44,127 nucleotides of DNA from Nostoc sp. NMS2 (GTDB taxonomy: Bacteria > Cyanobacteriota > Cyanobacteriia > Cyanobacteriales > Nostocaceae): assembly GCF_017115105.1 (NCBI RefSeq), contig NZ_JABXKH010000098.1:1-44127 (forward strand), in the 5' to 3' direction. Under the pieces are notes generated by a model, which made no database searches, was not told the DNA's origin, and was given only the letters and a program-made list of their open reading frames with translations. A program made the translations under genes and the position numbers. Below are positions 26,419 to 34,596 of the stretch, piece after piece (within the stretch, counting starts at the first letter, position 1; the number at the start of each line of letters is the position of its first letter).

Positions 26419-26845
26419 TTTGCTGTTGAGAACAGTTGTGTATCGTTAGTAAGTATTGGCGCGGCAAGGCTAAAATAGTACATTAGACGTAGGTTGGGTG
26501 AAGCGGAGCGTAACCCAACATATATCAGAATGTTGGCTTTGGTAAAGTCTCCAACGCCACTTGCTACAACGCGGGAAACCCGCGCAACGCAGTGGCTCCC
26601 CAACCTACAATTTTTTTGCAACATTTTAGCTTTGAAAAGTTTTACCACGTTTTGTGTCGTAGTTAATCAACTCATTTAGGAAATCAAACAACACCTGCTC
26701 ATAGTACAAAAACAGAATCTAGTAATCTTAACCATTAAGTGGTTGTCTGCTACTTTTTATTTGACATATCAAGTTGTCTCGTCTCTTTAAGAGTAGGGAT
26801 TTTTCCAATCGCTTTGCACTTAAATGCCTAATCGCAGGTCTTGTT
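26419..26845. other. Intergenic region dominated by palindromic repeat copy C
   Basis: The GTAGGTTGG element occupies 26489-26608, preceded and followed by short GCGGCAAGGCTAAAATAGT-like and AACATTTTAGCTTTGAAAAG sequences that also flank copy B in part. The frame at 26494-26679 is an artefact of the repeat. The DNA at 26680-26770 is unremarkable. Confidence 0.5.
26489..26608. repeat. GTAGGTTGG-bounded palindromic repeat, copy C
   Basis: A 120-bp unit from GTAGGTTGGG to CCCAACCTAC. Relative to copy B at 10675-10755 it carries an extra inner hairpin (GTAACCCAACA...TGTTGGCTTTGG-type) and then the same core AACGCCACTTGCTACAACG and GCGGGAAACCCGC. Its right end is followed by a T-run, as in copy B. 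Confidence 0.75.
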
Positions 26846-27322
26846 ATGAATTTAATCAATGGCTTTTGCTTGGCAGCTGGGATACTCAAGGGTGTAAAAG
26901 TACTCGTTGTAGACAACGATCGCGATAGTAGAGATTTGTATGCATTTTTACTCAAAGGCCAGAGCGCAAATGTAATTACTGCTGGTTCGGTAAAAGAAGC
27001 TTTAGAAATCCTGAGTTGGTTCAGACCAAATATCCTAATCTGTGAAATTAGGTTCTTGGGTGAAAGTATTTATACATTACTCAATACATTGACTGCGATG
27101 GAAGCAGACAATGGAAATCATATCCCAATCATCGTAACTTCAACATCTACCACAGGTACTCACGATCTAATTCCAAATGTAGAGTTTGAAGAATATTTAC
27201 TTAAACCATTCGACCTTGACAAATTTGTTTCTATGATTAGGAATCAAGTAGAGAAAGTTATGGTGGAAAATTCTTGCCCAGATTTAGTTGCCGGAAGTTT
27301 GCCTACCTCCAGTCATTACTAA
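26846..27322 (+). CDS. Receiver-domain protein with phospho-Asp replaced by Glu
   Basis: A single receiver (REC) domain of about 120 residues. It has the acidic pair in VLVVDNDRDSRD, the switch Ser/Thr in IIVTSTST and the conserved Lys in YLLKPF. The phospho-acceptor position, normally Asp, is Glu in PNILICEIRFLG (Glu67 from the chosen ATG, residue 91 from the upstream TTG at 26774). It therefore cannot be phosphorylated in the usual way and may mimic the active state or act as a scaffold. There is no output domain. The start is uncertain: ATG at 26846 gives 158 residues, TTG at 26774 gives 182. It may be an orphan protein-interaction module. Confidence 0.75.
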   Translation: MNLINGFCLAAGILKGVKVLVVDNDRDSRDLYAFLLKGQSANVITAGSVKEALEILSWFRPNILICEIRFLGESIYTLLNTLTAMEADNGNHIPIIVTSTSTTGTHDLIPNVEFEEYLLKPFDLDKFVSMIRNQVEKVMVENSCPDLVAGSLPTSSHY

Positions 27323-27530
27323 GTAAGTCGGCGAGAATAAACAAAATTATGTCAAGCAACGTAAATAGGCTTAAAACCCTTATAGCGGTTCTCGCTTGAG
27401 TAAGGTACAAGAACCCCTCCCCGCTCTTGGAGCTACGGTGTACACACATCTTTCTAGAAAACCAAAATCGTTGAAGATCCCCCTAAATCCACGCCACTTG
27501 GGGAGACCCCTGTTCCCGCAGTGGCTCCCC
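27323..27530. other. Intergenic sequence with repeat fragments
   Basis: It contains a GTGTACACACA motif near 27429 and, at 27487-27540, CACGCCACTTGGGGAGAC and CGCAGTGGCTCCCC followed by a AAAAAGGGG hairpin, a fragment of the same core as the GTAGGTTGG elements. Convergent ends of the REC gene and the PLP gene meet here. No clear terminator with a T-tract is visible. Confidence 0.45.
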
Positions 27531-28790
27531 TTAAAAAGGGGCTTCGTCAGCACTTCCTACTGCATCGATCGCAGCTTCTAATGCGATCGCTACATGAGTC
27601 CAATGAGTCCCACCCTGGCAATAAACTACATAAGGTTCACGCAAAGGCCCATCAGCCGATAATTCCAAAGTACTCCCCTCAATAAATGTCCCCCCAGCCA
27701 TCACTACTTTGCTCTCATACCCCGGCATTTCATCTGGAATAGGATCTAAGTAAGAACCGATGGGAGAATGCTGTTGTATAGCTTTACAGAAAGCAATTAG
27801 CTTTTCGGCAGAACCAAGTTTAATTGCCTGAATTACATCACCACGGGGAGCAAAGGGAGCAGGATTCACTGGATAACCGAGTTTGTCAAATACATAACCA
27901 GTTAAATACGTCCCTTTCATCGCCTCTCCGACCATTTGCGGCGCTAGAAATAAGCCTTGGAATAGCAGGCGATTTTGGTCAAAAGTAGCGCCGCCATAAC
28001 TACCGATACCGGGAGCAGTGAGCCGACAGGCCGATGCCTCCACTAAGTCGGCGCGACCGGCAACATAACCGCCAGCGCTGACAATGGTGCCACCAGGATT
28101 TTTAATCAGTGACCCCGCCATTAAATCAGCACCTACGGCTGTAGGTTCCTTTGTATCAATAAATTCGCCGTAGCAGTTATCCACAAAGCAAACAGTGTTC
28201 GGATTCTGCTGTTTGACTAAGTGGACGATTTTTTCAATATCGGCAATTGATAAACTAGGTCGCCAAGAATAGCCACAAGAACGCTGAATTAACACTAAAC
28301 GAGTGTTTTCAGTCACATTAGTACTTAAAGCTTGCCAATCTATAGTTCCTTCGGAGGTTAGCTCCAATTGGCGGTAATTTATGCCAAACTCGATCAGAGA
28401 GCCTTGACCTTGACCCCGTAAACCAATGACTTCTTCAAGCGTATCGTAGGGAGAACCAACCACGGCTAACATTTCATCTCCGGGACGGAGAACACCAAAC
28501 AAAGCACAGGCGATCGCATGAGTTCCCGAAACGAACTGCACCCGCACAGCCGCAGCTTCAGCACCCATAACTTCGGCAAAAACTTTATCTAAAGTTTCTC
28601 GTCCTAAATCATCGTGACCATAACCACTTACACCAGCAAAGTGGTGTGCGCCCACACGGTGATTACGAAAAGCATCCAGCACTCGTTTTAGATTATGCTT
28701 GACCTGAGTGTCAATTCCAGAAAAAATTTCTAATAGTGCCTGTTCTGCTTGCCGCAGCTGTTCTAAGCTGTTCATCAGTTCCTCGTTCAA
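27531..28790 (-). CDS. Methionine gamma-lyase family PLP protein (aluminium-resistance-type)
   Basis: A 419-residue fold-type I PLP protein of the Met_gamma_lyase family, older name aluminium-resistance protein. Family features are HHFAGVSGYGHDDLGRETLD near residues 47-66, the segment AAAVRVQFVSGTHAIACALFG, and the probable Schiff-base Lys in MAGSLIKNPGGTIVSAGGYV, followed by TAPGIGSYGGA. Full-length for the family. Reported members are annotated as C-S lyases, but the physiological substrate in cyanobacteria is unproven. It is transcribed toward the REC gene; the promoter lies between 28790 and 28866, divergent from desC. Confidence 0.85.
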   Translation of the reverse strand: MNEELMNSLEQLRQAEQALLEIFSGIDTQVKHNLKRVLDAFRNHRVGAHHFAGVSGYGHDDLGRETLDKVFAEVMGAEAAAVRVQFVSGTHAIACALFGVLRPGDEMLAVVGSPYDTLEEVIGLRGQGQGSLIEFGINYRQLELTSEGTIDWQALSTNVTENTRLVLIQRSCGYSWRPSLSIADIEKIVHLVKQQNPNTVCFVDNCYGEFIDTKEPTAVGADLMAGSLIKNPGGTIVSAGGYVAGRADLVEASACRLTAPGIGSYGGATFDQNRLLFQGLFLAPQMVGEAMKGTYLTGYVFDKLGYPVNPAPFAPRGDVIQAIKLGSAEKLIAFCKAIQQHSPIGSYLDPIPDEMPGYESKVVMAGGTFIEGSTLELSADGPLREPYVVYCQGGTHWTHVAIALEAAIDAVGSADEAPF

Positions 28791-28865
28791 AAAAAATTAA
28801 ATTATAGATATGCGGATTTCAAAATCGCACATACTAGGCAGGAAAATTCAAATTCAGGTTATCGC

Positions 28866-29687
28866 ATGACAATTGCTACCTCAACCGAACCTAAAATTAA
28901 CTGGGTTAATACCCTGTTTTTCATTGGACTGCACATCGGCGCTTTATTTGCTTTTGTTCCTGGTAACTTTAGCTGGACAGCAGTTGGTGTAGGTTTCTTG
29001 CTGTACTGGGTGACTGGCGGTTTAGGCGTTACTCTAGGATTTCACCGCCTTGTCACCCATCGCAGTTTTCAAACTCCCAAGTGGCTAGAGTATCTCCTGG
29101 TTTTCTTCGGGACACTCTCCTGTCAAGGAGGCCCAATTGAGTGGATCGGGACACATCGCATTCATCATTTAAATTCTGATACCGCCACCGATCCCCATGA
29201 TTCTAATAAAGGCTTCTGGTGGAGCCACATGGGTTGGCTGACTCATTATTGTCCCGCTCACGCTGATGTTCCTCGTTTCACCAAAGATATTGCCGAAGAC
29301 CCAGTTTATCAGTTTTTAGAAAAATATTTCATTTTGATCCAGGTTGCTCTGGGTGTATTGCTTTTGCTTCTCGGTGGCTGGCCCTTTGTGATTTGGGGAA
29401 TTTTTGTTCGTATTGTCTGGGTTTACCACTGCACTTGGTTGGTAAACAGCGCTACTCATAAGTTTGGCTATCAGAGCTATGATTCTGGCGATCGATCGAC
29501 TAATTGCTGGTGGGTAGCCGTACTAGTTTTCGGTGAAGGCTGGCACAATAACCATCATGCCTTTCAATACTCGGCTCGTCATGGGCTGGAATGGTGGGAA
29601 ATCGATTTAACTTGGATGACTGTTCAATTGCTACAAGCGGTTGGTCTGGCTACTAATGTAAAGTTGGCCCCAGCAAAAAGTAGTTAG
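28866..29687 (+). CDS. desC: Acyl-lipid delta-9 fatty acid desaturase
   Basis: A 273-residue integral membrane di-iron desaturase that inserts the first double bond into acyl chains of membrane glycerolipids, using ferredoxin and oxygen. The three histidine boxes are HRLVTHRSF, HRIHH and HNNHH. Hydrophobic pairs lie near residues 15-60 and 148-180. Length and motifs match cyanobacterial DesC. It leads a three-gene desaturase cluster (desC-desA-desB, in order of double-bond introduction). A hairpin lies just after its stop, so each gene may have its own promoter. Expression in cyanobacteria is commonly cold-responsive; no regulatory site was identified here. Confidence 0.9.
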   Translation: MTIATSTEPKINWVNTLFFIGLHIGALFAFVPGNFSWTAVGVGFLLYWVTGGLGVTLGFHRLVTHRSFQTPKWLEYLLVFFGTLSCQGGPIEWIGTHRIHHLNSDTATDPHDSNKGFWWSHMGWLTHYCPAHADVPRFTKDIAEDPVYQFLEKYFILIQVALGVLLLLLGGWPFVIWGIFVRIVWVYHCTWLVNSATHKFGYQSYDSGDRSTNCWWVAVLVFGEGWHNNHHAFQYSARHGLEWWEIDLTWMTVQLLQAVGLATNVKLAPAKSS

Positions 29688-29691
29688 GAGT

Positions 29692-29715
29692 ACAGACGCG
29701 ATTAATCACGTCTGT
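29692..29715. terminator. Hairpin after desC
   Basis: ACAGACG (29692-29698) pairs with CGTCTGT (29709-29715) around a GATTAATC core. A hairpin of similar design sits near 23298-23322, so it may be a repeat; no T-tract follows, leaving terminator function uncertain. Confidence 0.4.
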
Positions 29716-30024
29716 TAGGAATTACGTTCAATGTGAATCAAGCTGTGGAATTTTTATTTTGCCGTCGATTTTTCTCAAACCCTGATTTTGGGTAGACACA
29801 GAAATCCTTATGGCACTTGAAGCATTTCTAATTCACAGCCGGCGTGAGTTGAGAATCTAAACTCCTAACTCATCACTCCTAACTCCTAACTTTTCAAAAG
29901 TCTATTTACGGGTGCGCTTGTGTCTGTTAGGTTGCTATAATCCGAAGCGCTAATGTTAAGAAGTTTTGCGGCAAGTTGCTTTTTAGTGACTTGGGTGGAG
30001 GAGTTTGTTGTTTTTCAGGTGTTC
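29716..30024. other. Intergenic region between desC and desA
   Basis: Unremarkable DNA with short ACTCCTAACTC-type repeats near 29860-29892. The desA promoter and leader probably lie here. No gene or RNA is recognised. Confidence 0.4.
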
Positions 30025-31077
30025 ATGACTACATCAATAATTAACAGCCAAAAATTAAGTGACGAGCCTAGTAATTCCGACTTCCGGCTCAAAGATATTA
30101 TCAAAAGCCTGCCACGGGAATGTTTTCAGCAGAACCGTCGCAAAGCTTGGACACAAGTAATACTCAGTGTCTTGGCAGTTGCCTTGGGTTATTACAGCCT
30201 GATGATCACTCCTTGGTTTCTTTTGCCCCTAGCTTGGATTTTTACGGGCACTGCTTTAACAGGTTTTTTTGTAATTGGCCATGATTGCGGTCACAGGTCT
30301 TTTGCTAAACGTCGTTGGGTAAATGATTTGGTCGGGCATTTCTTCATGATGCCGTTAATTTACCCCTTTCACAGTTGGCGCATTAAGCATAATTATCACC
30401 ATGCCCATACCAACAAGCTGGATGAAGACAACGCCTGGCATCCAATCAGACCAGAAGTGTTTGAAAATTGGGATAAAACCCGGCAGTCTGCTTTTGAACT
30501 GTTTATGCGTAAACGCTTCTGGTGGGTAGGTTCCATTGGACATTGGGCTGTGGTGCATTTTGATTGGCGGAACTTCAAAACTAAAGACCAATCCAGCATC
30601 AAGCTTTCTGTGGCTGTAGTAGTTGTGTTTGCTGCGATCGCTTTCCCGATTCTCATCGCCACAACTGGTATCTGGGGATTTGTCAAGTTTTGGCTAGTAC
30701 CCTGGATGATTTACCATTTTTGGATGAGTACTTTTACTATTGTCCACCATACTGCCGCAGATGTTCCTTTTGCGACAGCGAACAAGTGGAACGAAGCTAT
30801 AGCACAGTTATCTGGCACTATCCATTGCGATTATCCGCGTTGGGTAGAAATCCTATGCCACGATATCAATGTTCATGTCCCTCATCATATTTCTACTGCT
30901 ATTCCTTCTTATAATTTGCGGCTAGCTTACAGCAGCATCAAAGAAAATTGGGAGCCTTATTTGCATGATGAGTGTCAGTTTTCTTGGCCTTTAATGAAGC
31001 AGATTACAGACGAGTGTCAACTGTATACAACTGACGTTGGTTATAAGACTTTCAACGAACATTATACAGGGCAATAA
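30025..31077 (+). CDS. desA: Acyl-lipid delta-12 fatty acid desaturase
   Basis: A 350-residue membrane desaturase that makes the second double bond at delta-12 in glycerolipid acyl chains. The His boxes are [18 protein letters not shown] and HVPHH. The ATG at 30025 ([16 protein letters not shown]) gives the usual DesA length; an upstream in-frame ATG at 29953 would add 24 residues that read as leader. The terminal part ([18 protein letters not shown]) is typical for the family. It lies between desC and desB, supplying the substrate for the omega-3 enzyme. Confidence 0.93.
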   Translation: MTTSIINSQKLSDEPSNSDFRLKDIIKSLPRECFQQNRRKAWTQVILSVLAVALGYYSLMITPWFLLPLAWIFTGTALTGFFVIGHDCGHRSFAKRRWVNDLVGHFFMMPLIYPFHSWRIKHNYHHAHTNKLDEDNAWHPIRPEVFENWDKTRQSAFELFMRKRFWWVGSIGHWAVVHFDWRNFKTKDQSSIKLSVAVVVVFAAIAFPILIATTGIWGFVKFWLVPWMIYHFWMSTFTIVHHTAADVPFATANKWNEAIAQLSGTIHCDYPRWVEILCHDINVHVPHHISTAIPSYNLRLAYSSIKENWEPYLHDECQFSWPLMKQITDECQLYTTDVGYKTFNEHYTGQ

Positions 31078-31295
31078 ATAGCCTTGTGATTACACTCACG
31101 CTCTTCAACCAACGAGAGCGCTTATCATCCTGTGTTTTCATAAAATCTGGCAATTGTTTACTGAATAAAGTTTTAGATAAATTGCCAGAAATTATCCTCT
31201 TGTGTGTTAGCGATCGCTAGTATCATGGGCATCCTAAAAATGAGATTATCTTGTCTCAATTAAAGTTCTGATTTATATCCAATCAAAAGAATCCA
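31078..31295. other. Intergenic region between desA and desB
   Basis: A partial inverted arrangement of AATTTATCTAAAAC/AAATTGCCAG-type sequence lies near 31140-31190, with a HIP1 site at 31210. No gene is seen. It likely contains the desB promoter. Confidence 0.35.
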
Positions 31296-32375
31296 GTGCC
31301 ATCAAACATCATTACGTTCAACAATCCTCTTGGCTCTGAAAAGTCTGAGGATACAACTAAATTACCTTTCACACTTGGGGATTTAAAAGTTGCAATTCCT
31401 GCTGAATGCTTTCAGCCCAATGTGACAAAATCACTTTTTTACTTCTTTCGTGACATCCTGATTATCGGTCTGCTTTATGCAGTTGCTTCTTACCTGGATT
31501 CTTGGCTTTTCTTTCCGATTTTCTGGCTAATGCAAGGAACGATGTTTTGGGCTTTGTTTGTAGTCGGCCATGACTGCGGACACCAATCTTTTTCTAAGCA
31601 TAAATGGCTCAATGATTTGATTGGACATCTTTCTCACACACCAATACTTGTTCCTTATCATGGTTGGCGAATTAGCCACAGAACCCATCACAAAAATACT
31701 GGCAATATCGATAACGATGAAAGCTGGTATCCAGTAAGCGAATCACAGTATAAGGAGATGCCTTTAGCACAAAAGATAGGCAGATATTATGTTTTTCTAT
31801 TGGCCTATCCTGTGTATCTGTTTAAGCGTTCACCTAATAAAGAAGGCTCCCACTTTTTGCCCGGTAGTTCGCTTTTCAAACCATCGGAAAAATGGGATAT
31901 TATTACTAGCACTGTCCTTTTGATTGGGATGGTAGGTTTGCTGGGTTTCCTCACCTACCAATGGGGTTGGATGTGGTTGCTGAAATATTACGCTGTCCCT
32001 TACCTTGTATTCATAGTTTGGCTAGATTTGGTGACATTCTTGCACCACACTGAGCCAGATATACCTTGGTATCGTGGAGAAGATTGGACTTTCCTCAAAG
32101 GTGCAATTTCTAGTATTGACCGTGATTATGGTTTGGTTAATCATATCCATCACGATATCGGTACTCATGTTGCTCACCATATATTCCTTAACATCCCTCA
32201 CTACAATTTGTTGAAGGCAACTGAGGCAATCAAACCAGTGATGGGTGAGTATTTCCACAAATCGGAAGAACCAATTTGGAAGTCATTATGGAATTCATGT
32301 ATCAGCTGTCATTTTGTACCTGATACTGGTAGTAAGGTTTACTACACATCCCATAAAAAGTTAGCTAAAAACTAA
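31296..32375 (+). CDS. desB: Acyl-lipid omega-3 (delta-15) fatty acid desaturase
   Basis: A 359-residue membrane desaturase, homologous to desA and to plant FAD7/FAD8-type enzymes, that introduces the omega-3 double bond. The His boxes are HDCGHQSF, HRTHHKNTGN and HVAHH. Further conserved features are PYHGWRISHRTHH and HYNLLKATEAIKPVMG. It starts at a GTG (31296); no in-frame ATG offers a better start. It closes the desaturase cluster and is followed by an intrinsic-terminator-like hairpin. The cluster predicts tri-unsaturated C18 lipids in this strain. Confidence 0.93.
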   Translation: MPSNIITFNNPLGSEKSEDTTKLPFTLGDLKVAIPAECFQPNVTKSLFYFFRDILIIGLLYAVASYLDSWLFFPIFWLMQGTMFWALFVVGHDCGHQSFSKHKWLNDLIGHLSHTPILVPYHGWRISHRTHHKNTGNIDNDESWYPVSESQYKEMPLAQKIGRYYVFLLAYPVYLFKRSPNKEGSHFLPGSSLFKPSEKWDIITSTVLLIGMVGLLGFLTYQWGWMWLLKYYAVPYLVFIVWLDLVTFLHHTEPDIPWYRGEDWTFLKGAISSIDRDYGLVNHIHHDIGTHVAHHIFLNIPHYNLLKATEAIKPVMGEYFHKSEEPIWKSLWNSCISCHFVPDTGSKVYYTSHKKLAKN

Positions 32376-32382
32376 CACTAAA

Positions 32383-32416
32383 ATTCCCGACTTCTTTAAA
32401 AAAGTCGGGAATGTTG
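32383..32416 (+). terminator. Hairpin terminator after desB
   Basis: ATTCCCGACTT (32383-32393) pairs perfectly with AAGTCGGGAAT (32402-32412) around an eight-base loop, starting eight bases after the desB stop and followed by GTTGTATT. The A-tract before and T-containing tract after suit an intrinsic terminator. Confidence 0.7.
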
Positions 32417-32959
32417 TATTTCCATCAGCCTTTTCTGACTATTTAAGGTTGAGCATCCCCTGATTTAGATAAAAACTGCCTTTTAAAGATTATCCAAATA
32501 CCTTAAAAAACCTACCTTTTGAGGTGCGTTGGCGTAGCCCGCCGCAGGCATCGCATATTACATTATTAGTCTGCCAGTATTTGAGCGTCCTAAGACTGCG
32601 ATAACTCTCAACTTTCTGGCTGTAAGGTTTTAAAACCCAGAGGTAAAATAAAAATAGATAGATGATGTTTGCGGATTCTTGCCCCTGACTTGGCAGTAAG
32701 ATTTATTTTACCCAAACTCTTGCTGTCTTGGTGGGTAAAGATTAACATATCTGTGGACAGAAGCAATATATCATCAAACCAACCCTAACAAACAGTGAAA
32801 AATCCTTTGGCTGTCTACTTTGAATCCGGTTTAGCACCATTTAACTTTATCTGCATGTAGTGATTTAAAACCATTACCTGCTAGGGTTATAAATTAGCAC
32901 AGACTATACTAAAGACAATTTACACAAAACTTTTCCCATCTTTAAAATCAGAGGTATCA
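32417..32959. other. Intergenic region between desB and the NYN gene
   Basis: It includes a G/C-rich interspersed repeat (GCGTTGGCGTAGCCCGCCGC at 32526-32545) and otherwise A/T-rich DNA, with no coding capacity. I see no recognised RNA or regulatory motif. The promoter of the NYN gene should lie near 32880-32950. Confidence 0.45.
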
Positions 32960-33655
32960 ATGATTATAACTAATTTTAGCAAACAAAGAAATGAATTTAA
33001 GGAACCTAAAGTACTCAAAACTAAACCACATTGGCAAGGGCAAAATTTGAGCGATACTACGGTCAAAAGTAAAGAGACCAAAGTACAAGATAATACACTT
33101 GATAGTTCGATTGTCAATAGCTTAAATCGTGGTCGAGTTGCTATTTTTATTGATGGCTTAAACCTATTTCATACAGCTTTACAACTCGGTATAGAAATTG
33201 ACTATGTTAAATTGCTTTGTCATTTAACTAATGGTTCAAGACTGTTGCGGGCTTTCTTCTATACTGGGGTTGATATGAGCAATGAAAAGCAACAGGGTTT
33301 TCTATTGTGGATGCGTCGTAATGGCTATCGTGTGGTAGCTAAAGATATCATGCAACCAACAGAGAATTTCAAAAAATCAAATCTGAACGTAGAAATTGCT
33401 GTAGATATGATAACTTTAGCTCCTTATTATGATACTGCGGTCTTAGTCAGTGGGGATGGAGATTTAGCTTATGCGGTGAACGCTGTCAGCAGAATGGGGG
33501 TTCGGGTGGAAGTGGTGAGTCTACAAACTACTACTAGTGAAAGCTTGATTGATGTTGCTGACTGCTTCATTGACCTCGATAGTATTAAAGCACACATTCA
33601 AAAAGATTCTAATCTTGGCTATAGTTATCGCACCCCGTCAAATTCAAACCTTTAA
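32960..33655 (+). CDS. NYN-domain (LabA/DUF88-like) protein
   Basis: A 231-residue soluble protein. After a polar, probably disordered lead of about 55 residues comes an NYN (PIN-like) nuclease domain. The opening acidic motif VAIFIDGLNLF, the middle segment VEIAVDMITLAPYYDTAVLVSGDGDL and VRVEVVSLQTTTSESLIDVAD provide the Asp residues expected for metal binding. In Synechococcus the homologue LabA takes part in circadian output. NYN proteins are often RNases, but activity is not shown for this one. It is the only gene between the desB terminator and the element at 33680. Confidence 0.85.
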   Translation: MIITNFSKQRNEFKEPKVLKTKPHWQGQNLSDTTVKSKETKVQDNTLDSSIVNSLNRGRVAIFIDGLNLFHTALQLGIEIDYVKLLCHLTNGSRLLRAFFYTGVDMSNEKQQGFLLWMRRNGYRVVAKDIMQPTENFKKSNLNVEIAVDMITLAPYYDTAVLVSGDGDLAYAVNAVSRMGVRVEVVSLQTTTSESLIDVADCFIDLDSIKAHIQKDSNLGYSYRTPSNSNL

Positions 33656-33679
33656 TCCACTCTGGCAAAAGTTTCTCTG

Positions 33680-33812
33680 AATACGGTTCGGTTAAGATCC
33701 CTCCGCCTGCGGCGACCTCCTAAAAAAAGGGGTAAAAGAGGTTAAAAGCCCCCCTTAAAAAGGGGGGTTGGGGGGATCTTGAGACATATTAGAACGTTAA
33801 CCGAACCGTATT
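33680..33812. repeat. MITE-like element with 16-bp perfect terminal inverted repeats
   Basis: The left end AATACGGTTCGGTTAA (33680-33695) is the exact reverse complement of the right end (33797-33812). The interior has a hairpin CCCCCCTTAAAAAGGGGGG and GATCCC...GGGATC. The partial left-over AACCGTATTGAG near 4048 belongs to the same family. No protein is encoded. Confidence 0.75.
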
Positions 33813-33880
33813 GAAGTTTATCTATTTTGTAACAAGGGGATTTTTCCCCTTGTCTGCTCCAAGGCTTGTGATTAATTGAA

Positions 33881-34591
33881 ATGGATATTTTAATAGTTGA
33901 AGATGAAGTAGAAATTGCTCATTTAATCCAATTATCTTTAGAAAAAGAAGGATTTTTTTGTCGTATTAGCCGCGATGGGATAAATGCTTTACGAATGTTT
34001 CAGGAGCAACCACCTGATTTAATCATTCTAGATTTAATGATTCCTGGTTTGGATGGGTTGGAAGTTTGCGCCAGAATTCGCCAGAAACCAGGTGCAAAAG
34101 ATCCTTACATTTTAATGCTTACAGCTAAGGGTGAAGAAATCGATCGCGTGATTGGTCTGTCTACTGGTGCTGATGATTACATGGTAAAACCCTTTAGCCC
34201 TAGAGAGTTGGTAGCTAGGGTGCGGGCATTATTGCGGCGTAGCCTCCGCCAAGGGGGACAAAATCAAGTCAATCGTACCCAACACTTTATCGTCGATGTA
34301 GACCAGCGCACTGCCAGTCGTCAGATGAATTTTGAGCAACCGGAAATTTTGGACTTAACTACCCTGGAATTTAACTTACTAACCACTTTTGTTAGCAATC
34401 CTGGTCGAGTTTGGAATCGGACTCAACTAATTGATAAACTTTGGGGAGATAACTTTTTCGGCGATGAACGAGTGGTTGATACTCATGTAGCTCGGTTGCG
34501 AAAAAAGATTGAGCCTGATTCGGCAAGTCCCACTTTTATTAAAACTGTTGTTGGTGTGGGCTATAAATTTGAAGATCCTCCGGTAACGTAA
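33881..34591 (+). CDS. OmpR-family response regulator
   Basis: A 236-residue two-component regulator. The receiver has its acidic pair Glu7/Asp8, phospho-Asp51 in LIILDLMIPGLDG, a Thr in MLTAKGEE and the Lys in YMVKPFSP. The C-terminal winged-helix DNA-binding domain (about 140-232) has LTTLEFNLLTTFVSNPGRVW and VDTHVARLRKKIE, typical of OmpR/PhoB. The sensor kinase begins five bases after the stop, so this is the response partner in a classical two-gene operon. The signal and regulon are unknown. Confidence 0.92.
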   Translation: MDILIVEDEVEIAHLIQLSLEKEGFFCRISRDGINALRMFQEQPPDLIILDLMIPGLDGLEVCARIRQKPGAKDPYILMLTAKGEEIDRVIGLSTGADDYMVKPFSPRELVARVRALLRRSLRQGGQNQVNRTQHFIVDVDQRTASRQMNFEQPEILDLTTLEFNLLTTFVSNPGRVWNRTQLIDKLWGDNFFGDERVVDTHVARLRKKIEPDSASPTFIKTVVGVGYKFEDPPVT

Positions 34592-34596
34592 ATATT

